This document shows positions 1-5,192 of a stretch of DNA of 5,192 nucleotides, piece after piece. The notes beneath the pieces were generated by a model that saw nothing but the letters and a program-made list of their open reading frames with translations, was not told the origin of the DNA and did not search any database. The stretch comes from an archaeon (GTDB taxonomy: Archaea; Nanobdellota; Nanobdellia; SCGC-AAA011-G17; GW2011-AR17), in NCBI GenBank assembly GCA_023245755.1, contig JAHFJQ010000035.1, positions 1 through 5,192 of the forward strand, read 5' to 3'. The first letter of the stretch is position 1; each line of letters starts with the position of its first letter. The position numbers were made by a program, and so were the translations under genes.

Positions 1-2
1 CT

Positions 3-701
3 TTGTTTATTGAAGTTTTAAATAACCTTCCTCAGATTCTTTCCATTAATATTACGGATGAAAGTGAAGAAGAAGGGATACAAATTATCCCTCTTTTTGG
101 TCAAACAAAAGAAGTAAAAGTTGATGTGCTTATCAATGATAGTGATGGGCTAAATAACGTACAGGGAGTGACGTATTCTTTTGCGAATAGTTCTGGAAAC
201 TTAACTCTAGAAAAAAATATCTCTCAAACTGCAGGCTGGTATACAGGAATACTTAGTCTAAGCCCAGAGCTTCTTGCAGGAGAATATAGTCTTACAGTAA
301 CTGCCCGTGATACAGAAAATGAAACAAAAAAGGAACAAGCATTTAGTTATGAAGGAATTGTCTCTACGCAGCTGAATGTAAGTACCTTCTCTATTACGAT
401 GCAAAGCGGTGGTACAGAAACACGAGCAGTAGAGTTACTTAATTCTGGAAACATAGCCTTAGATACAGAGATCTCTGCGGAAGATATTGTTTCTTCAGCA
501 GGGGTTATTCCAAAGAATTCCATTTCTGTATTCCAAAATGTTTGGTTGCCACTAGAAAATCCAGTAGTATTAGATACAAATATCGTGCCAAACGCAAAGA
601 AGGAACTGCAGTTTAGAATTCAGCTTCCAGCAGAAGTGAAATCTGGCCAGTATGAAGGAAAAATTTTCATTACTTCTATGGAGAGCGAAAGTGGAGAATA
701 A
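3..701 (+). CDS. Exported beta-sandwich surface protein, 3' end only
   Basis: This is the C-terminal 232 residues of a longer protein; the frame is open to the window edge, so the true start is not visible. Two beta-rich, Ig-like modules can be read. The first spans roughly residues 8-115 and has the pattern of a charge-rich Ig repeat (V-N-D-S-D-G-L near 44-51, G-W-Y-T-G-I-L-S-L near 79-87, A-G-E-Y-S-L-T-V-T-A-R-D near 92-103). The second spans roughly 120-228 (L-L-N-S-G-N-I-A-L-D near 145-154, S-G-Q-Y-E-G-K-I-F-I-T-S near 215-226) and resembles the NPCBM/COG1470-like end modules of archaeal envelope proteins. Seven N-X-S/T sequons fit an extracellular, glycosylated protein. There is no C-terminal membrane segment or sorting motif, so it is either anchored upstream or held by a partner, perhaps the anchored protein encoded two genes downstream. 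The role (cell surface, adhesion or S-layer associated) is inferred from fold and context only. The 3' end overlaps the next gene by 11 nt. Confidence 0.75.
   Translation: MFIEVLNNLPQILSINITDESEEEGIQIIPLFGQTKEVKVDVLINDSDGLNNVQGVTYSFANSSGNLTLEKNISQTAGWYTGILSLSPELLAGEYSLTVTARDTENETKKEQAFSYEGIVSTQLNVSTFSITMQSGGTETRAVELLNSGNIALDTEISAEDIVSSAGVIPKNSISVFQNVWLPLENPVVLDTNIVPNAKKELQFRIQLPAEVKSGQYEGKIFITSMESESGE
680..683 (+). promoter_or_regulatory. Shine-Dalgarno GGAG deciding the start of the DUF1016-like gene
   Basis: GGAG lies 7 nt before the GTG at 691 and favours that start over the ATG at 652, which has no convincing GGAG/GGTG upstream. A second GGAG at 693-696 could instead serve a TTG at 706 (9-nt spacing), so the start is not fully settled. 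Confidence 0.5.
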
Positions 702-954
702 AATCTTGATCGAAGATCTCCAGTTTCTTCTGGATGAAGCAGAGGAAAGAATGTGGAGAAGAACAAGGGCAGTGATAATGGACTTGTATTGGCAGATAGG
801 CTATTGCTTACGGGAGTATTCTGAGCAGGACCTGGTCATCTTTAGTGAAGAGCTTGCAGTGATATTGGATATTGATGGCCAGATGCTGCGTACAGCCTAT
901 CGCTTCTACAAAGACAATCCTTTGAAAAGAAAAATAGCTCGGTGTAGCGCATGA
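691..954 (+). CDS. Small DUF1016 N-terminal-domain-like (YhcG_N-like) protein
   Basis: An 87-residue protein if it starts at GTG 691; ATG 652 would give 100 residues and TTG 706 would give 82. The sequence fits the DUF1016/YhcG N-terminal domain: an amphipathic helix (I-L-I-E-D-L-Q-F-L-L-D-E-A, residues 5-17), then R-A-V-I-M-D-L-Y-W-Q-I-G-Y-C-L-R-E (residues 26-42) matching the family's L-Y-W-x-I-G-x-x-I core, then F-S-E-E-L-A and a terminal R-x-A-Y-R-F-Y-K-D-N-P that recalls the family's R-x-F-Y-x-x-(Y/F)-P. In full-length members this domain precedes a PDDEXK nuclease domain. That domain is absent here, so no catalysis is expected; DNA or protein binding is a guess. It overlaps the upstream surface gene by 11 nt and the downstream gene by 4 nt (ATGA), which implies coupled translation. 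A hand count of G+C over 701-950 is 109/250, somewhat above its neighbours, a mild hint of separate ancestry. The family call comes from motif memory, not a search. Confidence 0.6.
   Translation: MENKILIEDLQFLLDEAEERMWRRTRAVIMDLYWQIGYCLREYSEQDLVIFSEELAVILDIDGQMLRTAYRFYKDNPLKRKIARCSA
941..954 (+). promoter_or_regulatory. GGTG ribosome-binding site and ATGA stop/start overlap
   Basis: GGTG at 941-944 sits 6 nt before ATG 951 and matches the archaeal anti-SD (GGAGGTGATC). The TGA stop of the upstream gene (952-954) shares bases with this ATG. Both signs fix the start of the downstream gene and indicate translational coupling. Confidence 0.65.
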
Positions 955-1376
955 AAATTCTTTTTTTTCTTTTTTTATGTATTCCTACTGTAACTGCACT
1001 AGCTGTAACACCAACAACAATAACAGTCACAGAAGATGCTGGTGCAAAGCTCTATGTCTACAACACCTTGAACCAAACTATGGCTTTTCAAATAGAAGGA
1101 ATATATGGCGAGAATTTTACTCTTACAGCAAGTGCATTAAAGATAATAGAAATACCTCCGGAAAAAAGGGGAGGAAATCTTCGTATAAAAGAAATATATC
1201 CTGAAGGCTTTGTCAATGCTATAGAGATCCCCGTCAAGGTACAGAAAAAGAATAAAGAAAGTTCGCTGGGTATAGGCTCTTTTCCACTGACTTTTGCTTC
1301 AGTTCTAGCGCTCACGTGTATATCTATAGGGGTGTATGGTTGGAAACGAAAAAAAAGAAAAGCAACGAATATATAA
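951..1376 (+). CDS. Signal-peptide protein with extracellular beta domain and C-terminal membrane anchor
   Basis: A 141-residue protein with a type I membrane layout. Residues 1-18 form a signal peptide: Lys2, a Phe/Leu-rich core, and an A-L-A motif at 16-18 that suggests cleavage before Val19. Residues 19-97 form a small beta-rich extracellular domain (V-T-P-T-T-I-T-V-T at its start, E-G-F-V-N-A-I-E-I-P-V-K-V at its end) with sequons at N-Q-T (41) and N-F-T (55). A charged linker (Q-K-K-N-K-E) leads to one membrane helix at about 108-131, followed by W-K-R-K-K-R-K as a cytoplasmic stop-transfer signal. The start is supported by GGTG at 941-944 and the ATGA overlap. It shares an operon with the surface protein two genes upstream and could be its membrane partner or an independent envelope protein. 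I do not recognise a named family; localisation is confident, function unknown. Confidence 0.75.
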   Translation: MKILFFLFLCIPTVTALAVTPTTITVTEDAGAKLYVYNTLNQTMAFQIEGIYGENFTLTASALKIIEIPPEKRGGNLRIKEIYPEGFVNAIEIPVKVQKKNKESSLGIGSFPLTFASVLALTCISIGVYGWKRKKRKATNI

Positions 1377-1389
1377 GGAAAAATTCGCC

Positions 1390-1405
1390 AAAAGCTTTAA
1401 ATAAA
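1390..1405 (+). promoter_or_regulatory. Archaeal BRE/TATA promoter of leuS
   Basis: An A/G-rich BRE-like AAAAG (1390-1394) is followed by TTTAAATA (1396-1403), which fits the archaeal TATA consensus. The TATA element begins 30 nt before the leuS ATG, so the expected transcription start falls on or within a few bases of that ATG. There is no Shine-Dalgarno sequence in between, so the mRNA is probably leaderless. Confidence 0.75.
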
Positions 1406-1410
1406 CTGCT

Positions 1411-1419
1411 TCTCTTTTT
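1411..1419 (+). terminator. Possible T-tract terminator of the surface-protein operon
   Basis: A pyrimidine tract ending in five T residues (1415-1419) lies 39 nt after the stop of the membrane-anchored protein gene. Archaeal RNA polymerase can terminate at such T-runs without a hairpin. It also lies between the leuS TATA box and start codon, so it may only be initiator-region sequence. Confidence 0.35.
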
Positions 1420-1420
1420 G

Positions 1421-1435
1421 AGTCGATGGTCGACT
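1421..1435 (+). repeat. Interrupted palindrome over the leuS start codon
   Basis: AGTCGA (1421-1426) and TCGACT (1430-1435) are perfect inverted copies separated by TGG; the start codon occupies 1426-1428. The element covers the predicted transcription start. It could be an operator or a 5'-terminal mRNA hairpin. The arms are only 6 bp, so chance is a real alternative. Confidence 0.4.
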
Positions 1436-4284
1436 TCAAAGCCGTACAGGACAAATGGCAAAAAAAGTGGAAAGAAGAAAAAGTCTTTGAAGTGGATATT
1501 GATCCCAAGAAAGAAAAGTTTTTTATTAATACACCCTATCCTTATATTTCTGGTTCTCTTCATATTGGTCACGCACGTGCAGTAACTGAAGTAGATGTCT
1601 ATTCTCGTTTTATTCGTCTTCAAGGAAAGAATGTTCTCTTTCCTATGGCTTTTCACATTTCTGGAACTCCGGTATTAGGCATTAGCTTAGGAATTCAAAA
1701 TGGGGATGAGAAAAAGATTGCACAATACAAAGAATATGTCCGTGCCTATGTTTCAAATGAAAAAGAAGTAGAAAAGATTGTTCAGAGTTTTGTAGAGCCT
1801 TGGAATATTGTTAATTTCTTTATTCCTAAAATGAAAGAAGAGTACTCTTCTTTAGGCCTGGGTGTGGATTGGAGAAGAAGTTTTACATCTGGAGATGTAG
1901 AGCACCAAAAGCTTGTAGAATGGCAATTTCACAAATACAAAGAAAAAGGCTACCTCATGCAAGGAAAATATCCTGTGTTGTATAGTAAAACACTCAAGAA
2001 TGCCGTTGGCGAAGATGATATTTCTGATGGGGATACAAATCCTGTAGAGAAAAAAGAATTTACCCTAATGAAATTTCCCTTTGGAGATGCATTTTTAGTC
2101 ATCGCAACACTTCGTCCTGACACCATGTTTGGACAAACAAACCTCTGGGTAAATCCTGACATTAGCTACGTAAAGGCAAAAGTCAATGGGGAAAAATGGA
2201 TTGTGAGTAGACAGTGTGCTGAAAAATTATCTTTTCAAGATAAGAAAGTAGAAATAATTGAAGAAGTTTCAGGAAAATCTCTTCTAGGAAAAAGTTGTAA
2301 GGCTTTACATAAAAATAGTGAATTACTTATTCTTCCCTACAAGGGATGTAAACCAGAAATTGCAACGGGGCTTGTTATTTCTGTTCCAAGTAATGCACCG
2401 TATGATTATATGGCACTAAAAGAGCTTCAAGATTCTGCACAACTTTGCCAAAAATATGGCCTGGATCATACAAAGATAAAACAAATACAAGCTATTTCAA
2501 TTATTGAGTCTGAGGGATTTTCTAGTGAAGCTGCAAAAGAAATTTGTGCACGCATGAAAATTACTTCCTTGCAACAAGAAAAACTTCTTGAAGAAGCAAC
2601 AAAAGAAATTTATAAGATAGAGTTTCATACAGGAAAACTTCTCAGCACCTGTGGCAAATATGCAGGGAAATCTGTACAACATGCGCAACAAATGATTATA
2701 GAAGATCTCAAAAAAGAAAAGAAAGCAGATATCTTCTACGAAACATCCCGTCCTGCAGTTTCTCGTGATGGTGGAGAAGTTATTGTAGCAATTATGGATA
2801 ATCAATGGTTCCTTGATTTCAATGCAAAGGGTTGGAAAAAAGAAGCTTCTCAAAGTTTGAAGAGTATGGAAATTGTTCCAAACAAATATAGAAAACAGTT
2901 TGAAGATGTATTTGAATGGTTAGATAAACGCCCTTGTGCACGTCTTCGTGGAATAGGAACGCAACTTCCTTTTGATACAAAATGGGTCATTGAATCCCTT
3001 TCTGATTCTACCATTTACATGTCCTTATATCCAATTCAAGAACGATTAAAGAAGTACAAGGTAACAGGAGAACAGCTCACTCCAGAGTTTTTTGATTTTG
3101 TTTTCTTAGGAAAAGGCAAAGTGGCTGATCTAAGTAAGAAGTTAGGATTGAAATCTTCTGAACTACAAGATATAAAGGATAATTTTGATTATTGGTATCC
3201 TTTTGATCAAAGACATACCTTCCAACCACACTTAGCAAATCATTTGTCTTTTATGATCTTTGCACATACCGCATGCTTCCCTAAAGAAAAGCAGCCAAAG
3301 AAGATTTCTTTCCACGGTTTGATTATTTCTGAAGGTATGAAAATGTCCAAATCAAAAGGAAACGTTGTCACCTTAATGGATTTAAACAAATCTTATGGTG
3401 CTGATGCCTTCCGTGCATTCTTGTGTAATTCTACAAGTGTAGATGCAATGATGAACTGGCAGTCTTCTGAGGTAGAGAAGACAAAAAAACATGTAGAAAA
3501 TATTTTCACAGTAGTAGAAGAAATGACTAAAAATGAAAGAGAAGGAACTATTTCAAATAAGGCATTTGTCTCTCGTGTTGAAGGTCTCATTAAACGTGCA
3601 ACACTCAGTCTTGAAGAAATGAATCTGCGTGACTATAGTAATGTTGTCCTCTTTGACCTCCTTAGAGAATATCAACGTGTTGCAAGATTAGGCAAAGATC
3701 TTCCAGCAATTCATTATTATCTTTCAACGCGTTGGGTACCTATGCTCACTCCTTTATGTCCTCATTATGCAGAAGAACTCTGGGCGCTAAGTAAGAATAA
3801 GGGCTTCGTTTCTACTGCATCCTGGCCAAAATACAATGAAAAGCTTATTGATGAAAAAGCAGAGTTTGTAGAAGAAACCATTGAAAGTTTTGTTGATGAT
3901 GTACGAGAAATTCAAAAACTTGTAAAGAAAGAAAAACTCAGTAAAGTAGTGGTGATTTTAGCTCCTTCTTGGAAATACACGTTTATGAAAGAATTCAAAA
4001 AAGAATTCGCAAAGGAGCGAGATATTGGTGTTCTCTTAAAGAAAGTCATGGATAAAGAGCATGCAAAAGAAATTACCGCATTGGTTCCTAGTTTAGTAAA
4101 AAATACTTCCAAAATTCCTTTTGTTGTACTTACACAGAAAGAAGAAGAAGCTGTTTTCAAAGAATATAAGGCCCAACTAGAAAAGAAGCTTTCTTGTACA
4201 GTAGAAATTGTTTGTGCAGAGAAAAGTGCAGAAGCAAAAGCACAACAAGCACTCCCTAGTAAACCTGCAATTCTGGTCCAATAA
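1426..4284 (+). CDS. leuS: Leucyl-tRNA synthetase, archaeal/eukaryotic type
   Basis: This cytoplasmic class Ia synthetase attaches leucine to tRNA-Leu using ATP. The 952-residue length is normal for archaeal LeuRS. The N-terminus (D-F-K-A-V-Q-D-K-W-Q-K-K-W) is typical of the family and supports this ATG. The Rossmann catalytic core carries HIGH at 46-49 and KMSKS at 639-643. Between them lies the CP1 editing domain, with the threonine-rich T-L-R-P-D-T-M-F-G-Q-T-N (228-239) and V-I-S-V-P-S-N-A-P-Y-D-Y (318-329), where Asp327 sits at the place of the conserved editing aspartate. W-V-I-E-S-L-S-D-S-T-I-Y-M (520-532) is a LeuRS core signature. A helical anticodon-binding domain follows from about 676, then a Lys/Glu-rich archaeal-type C-terminal domain that recognises the long variable arm of tRNA-Leu. 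The segment after the editing domain (S-R-D-G-G-E-V-I-V-A, 446-455) has no Cys pair, so no zinc knuckle is visible there; it resembles the eukaryotic S-R-S-G-D version. The gene is probably transcribed alone as a leaderless mRNA. No frameshift or missing motif was seen. Confidence 0.97.
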   Translation: MVDFKAVQDKWQKKWKEEKVFEVDIDPKKEKFFINTPYPYISGSLHIGHARAVTEVDVYSRFIRLQGKNVLFPMAFHISGTPVLGISLGIQNGDEKKIAQYKEYVRAYVSNEKEVEKIVQSFVEPWNIVNFFIPKMKEEYSSLGLGVDWRRSFTSGDVEHQKLVEWQFHKYKEKGYLMQGKYPVLYSKTLKNAVGEDDISDGDTNPVEKKEFTLMKFPFGDAFLVIATLRPDTMFGQTNLWVNPDISYVKAKVNGEKWIVSRQCAEKLSFQDKKVEIIEEVSGKSLLGKSCKALHKNSELLILPYKGCKPEIATGLVISVPSNAPYDYMALKELQDSAQLCQKYGLDHTKIKQIQAISIIESEGFSSEAAKEICARMKITSLQQEKLLEEATKEIYKIEFHTGKLLSTCGKYAGKSVQHAQQMIIEDLKKEKKADIFYETSRPAVSRDGGEVIVAIMDNQWFLDFNAKGWKKEASQSLKSMEIVPNKYRKQFEDVFEWLDKRPCARLRGIGTQLPFDTKWVIESLSDSTIYMSLYPIQERLKKYKVTGEQLTPEFFDFVFLGKGKVADLSKKLGLKSSELQDIKDNFDYWYPFDQRHTFQPHLANHLSFMIFAHTACFPKEKQPKKISFHGLIISEGMKMSKSKGNVVTLMDLNKSYGADAFRAFLCNSTSVDAMMNWQSSEVEKTKKHVENIFTVVEEMTKNEREGTISNKAFVSRVEGLIKRATLSLEEMNLRDYSNVVLFDLLREYQRVARLGKDLPAIHYYLSTRWVPMLTPLCPHYAEELWALSKNKGFVSTASWPKYNEKLIDEKAEFVEETIESFVDDVREIQKLVKKEKLSKVVVILAPSWKYTFMKEFKKEFAKERDIGVLLKKVMDKEHAKEITALVPSLVKNTSKIPFVVLTQKEEEAVFKEYKAQLEKKLSCTVEIVCAEKSAEAKAQQALPSKPAILVQ

Positions 4285-4292
4285 GGCTCACG

Positions 4293-4305
4293 AAAAGTAT
4301 ATAAA
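4293..4305 (+). promoter_or_regulatory. Archaeal BRE/TATA promoter of the unknown downstream gene
   Basis: AAAAG (4293-4297), the same BRE-like pentamer as at leuS, precedes TATATAAA (4298-4305). By the spacing seen at leuS, transcription would start near 4328. That leaves a leader of about 74 nt before ATG 4402. A weaker T/A-rich element at 4321-4329 is an alternative. Confidence 0.6.
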
Positions 4306-4327
4306 GGTCCTCTATGCCATTTTAGAT

Positions 4328-4401
4328 TACTTATTGAAGTGCGGTTGGAGATAACAACCCTGAACTCGTTTCTAAAAACTACCTCTCGAGGAGAAGGTAG
4401 C
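4328..4401 (+). promoter_or_regulatory. Structured mRNA leader with a hairpin over the ribosome-binding site
   Basis: Two stem-loops can be drawn. The first pairs GGTTG (4343-4347) with CAACC (4355-4359) around a 7-nt loop. The second pairs CTACC-TCTC (4379-4387) with GAGA-A-GGTAG (4391-4400): nine base pairs with one bulged A (4395) and a GAG loop. It contains the only good Shine-Dalgarno (GGAG, 4390-4393, 8 nt before ATG 4402) and ends one base before the start codon. Five T residues follow at 4405-4409. This could be a translational switch, or the hairpin plus T-run could act as a terminator for leuS read-through. Pairing was done by eye, without an energy calculation. Confidence 0.4.
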
Positions 4402-5121
4402 ATGTTTTTGATTGATAAAGATACAGATGTAGCATTGTTTAGAAATGGATCCTTTGTAGATAGTTTAGCAACCTGTAGAGATAGGGGGTATATTCCTTTA
4501 GTTTTACCTCAAATCCATGATCTTATGTATGATAATGTAGCCTTTCGGACATCTGCACATACAAGCCTAAGCGTTCGCATTATAGGCCAGACGAAAGTTG
4601 GTGCGAAAGTTGCGGTGTATGTTCATGACCTTGGTTCTTGGGCAGACCCTAAATACTGGAGAAAGACAGCCTTAGTATATGATATGCTCCCTATCCCTAA
4701 AGGAGAGTTTTTGAAGCTAATAGAAGCAGATGAGGAGCAATTTTCAGATGGCACTTATCGTGTACGTGTTCTTCCTTTAGAAGATGATCGAACTTACATT
4801 TGCTCTTTGGGAATTGAAGAAGTAAAATGTAACAGAGACTACCTTGCATATTTTGGTTCTAGGAAAAGATTAGACCGATTTCTAGCTGGAGAACAGGACT
4901 CAACTCCAGGGAAAGCTTCTGGCAGAGAAAAAAGATATGATCCTATCTTTATTACTGGCTTTGGACATGCCATTGCAGATGTAGGTCTTGCAAGCACCTT
5001 AAGATCTCGTATTTATGGTGAAAAAAATGGTTGGGAAGCACCCTATCCTGTATTTGGGAGACGTTCTCAAACTCCTCTATTAGATCGTTTTAAAAGCTAT
5101 TTACCTCAAGCTTTCCAATAG
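4402..5121 (+). CDS. Protein of unknown function, 239 residues, soluble
   Basis: I do not recognise a family. The ATG at 4402 is chosen because GGAG (4390-4393) lies 8 nt upstream. A GTG at 4339 would add 21 residues, but it has no Shine-Dalgarno and sits 41 nt after the start of the TATA box rather than 30. No signal peptide or membrane helix is visible, so it is probably cytoplasmic. The N-terminal part (about residues 1-150) alternates beta-like and charged segments; distinctive pieces are C-R-D-R-G-Y-I-P-L-V-L-P (25-36) and A-V-Y-V-H-D-L-G-S-W-A-D-P-K-Y-W (71-86). A polar, probably flexible stretch follows (E-Q-D-S-T-P-G-K-A-S-G-R-E-K-R, 164-178). The last 60 residues, starting P-I-F-I-T-G-F-G-H-A-I-A-D, are rich in Arg, Gly and aromatics. 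Cysteines at 25, 124 and 133 are too spread to suggest a zinc site. It has its own promoter and structured leader, so it may be regulated separately from leuS. Confidence 0.7.
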   Translation: MFLIDKDTDVALFRNGSFVDSLATCRDRGYIPLVLPQIHDLMYDNVAFRTSAHTSLSVRIIGQTKVGAKVAVYVHDLGSWADPKYWRKTALVYDMLPIPKGEFLKLIEADEEQFSDGTYRVRVLPLEDDRTYICSLGIEEVKCNRDYLAYFGSRKRLDRFLAGEQDSTPGKASGREKRYDPIFITGFGHAIADVGLASTLRSRIYGEKNGWEAPYPVFGRRSQTPLLDRFKSYLPQAFQ

Positions 5122-5143
5122 CTCTCATCGTAATGAAAGTCTT

Positions 5144-5158
5144 CCAAGCCTTTAAATA
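5144..5158 (+). promoter_or_regulatory. Archaeal TATA promoter of the gene at the right edge
   Basis: TTTAAATA (5151-5158) begins exactly 30 nt before the ATG at 5181, the same octamer and distance as at leuS. The upstream bases CCAAGCC (5144-5150) make a weaker BRE than at leuS. No Shine-Dalgarno lies before 5181, which again predicts a leaderless mRNA. Confidence 0.65.
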
Positions 5159-5160
5159 TG

Positions 5161-5175
5161 CTTTTTGTTTTCTTT
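5161..5175 (+). terminator. Possible T-rich terminator of the unknown gene
   Basis: A T-rich stretch with T5 at 5162-5166 and T4 at 5168-5171 starts 40 nt after the stop codon of the unknown gene. T-runs can terminate archaeal transcription. As at leuS, it lies between a TATA box and a start codon, so it may serve as initiator sequence as well or instead. Confidence 0.3.
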
Positions 5176-5180
5176 AAGAT

Positions 5181-5192
5181 ATGGAAGAAAAG
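5181..5192 (+). CDS. First four codons of a gene running off the window
   Basis: ATG 5181 begins M-E-E-K and is still open at the window edge. The only support is the consensus TATA element 30 nt upstream, identical in geometry to the leuS promoter. Nothing can be said about the product. Confidence 0.5.

Noticed and set aside
652..690. Upstream ATG at 652 as the start of the DUF1016-like protein
   Set aside because: It lacks a good ribosome-binding site and adds 13 residues before the domain with a 50-nt overlap; GTG 691 has GGAG at 7 nt. It remains possible.
921..928. TTTGAAAA exactly 30 nt before ATG 951 as an internal leaderless promoter
   Set aside because: It has two mismatches to TTTAAATA, lies inside a gene, and ATG 951 already has GGTG and an ATGA overlap that explain its translation.
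660..960. Frameshift or insertion splitting one surface protein into the first and third genes
   Set aside because: The third gene has its own signal peptide and start signals, and the first ends at a usual place for such beta modules.
1316..1585. Plus-strand open frame bridging the anchored-protein gene and leuS
   Set aside because: It overlaps two well-supported genes in another frame and its sequence is low-complexity Lys/Ser; no independent start signal.
1324..1656. Minus-strand open frame of 110 codons spanning the leuS promoter and start
   Set aside because: It crosses the leuS start and HIGH motif region in antisense, is rich in Phe/Lys from A/T runs, and has no family signature.
4339..4401. 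GTG 4339 as the start of the unknown gene
   Set aside because: There is no Shine-Dalgarno, and the TATA box is 41 nt away instead of 30, so it fits neither start mode seen in the window.
3912..4403. Minus-strand open frame of 163 codons over the leuS 3' end
   Set aside because: It lies antisense to a certain gene, has no recognisable motifs, and is Ser/Phe-rich as expected from the reverse of Lys/Glu-rich codons.
5168..5191. Inverted repeat TTTTCTT/AAGAAAA around ATG 5181
   Set aside because: It is low-complexity pyrimidine facing purine sequence with a 10-nt spacer, common by chance in A/T-rich DNA and unlike the leuS palindrome.

Overview
The window looks archaeal. The longest gene is a leucyl-tRNA synthetase of the archaeal/eukaryotic type. 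Three genes on the + strand carry A/T-rich TATA elements of archaeal form. At two of these (leuS and the gene entering at the right edge) the octamer TTTAAATA starts exactly 30 nt before the start codon and no Shine-Dalgarno sequence lies between, which points to leaderless mRNAs. Base composition is A/T-rich: four 60-nt lines sampled in leuS gave 75 G+C of 240. The compact layout and the style of the surface proteins suggest a small-genome (DPANN-like, for example Woesearchaeota/Pacearchaeota) archaeon. That placement is an inference and no marker here proves it.

Layout, all on the + strand. (1) Positions 3-1376 hold a tightly packed operon of three genes: the 3' end of an exported beta-sandwich surface protein, a small protein resembling the N-terminal domain of DUF1016/YhcG, and a signal-peptide protein with a C-terminal membrane anchor. 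Neighbouring genes overlap by 11 nt (if the GTG start at 691 is right) and by 4 nt (ATGA). (2) A 49-nt gap holds a strong TATA promoter, a T5 tract and a 15-nt interrupted palindrome over the start codon, followed by leuS (1426-4284). (3) A second promoter and a roughly 74-nt leader with two possible hairpins precede a 239-residue protein of unknown function (4402-5121). (4) A third promoter precedes the first four codons of a gene that runs off the right edge (5181).

How the parts relate: the two surface proteins both carry N-glycosylation sequons and were probably made together for the cell envelope. The DUF1016-like protein between them is the oddest item. leuS appears to be transcribed on its own and charges tRNA-Leu. 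The downstream unknown gene has its own promoter and, unlike its neighbours, a long leader whose second hairpin covers the ribosome-binding site, so it may be translationally controlled. I see no tRNA or rRNA gene, CRISPR array, insertion sequence or recognisable defence operon. The possibly new items are the orphan protein with its leader, the solo DUF1016-like gene, and the palindrome at the leuS start.
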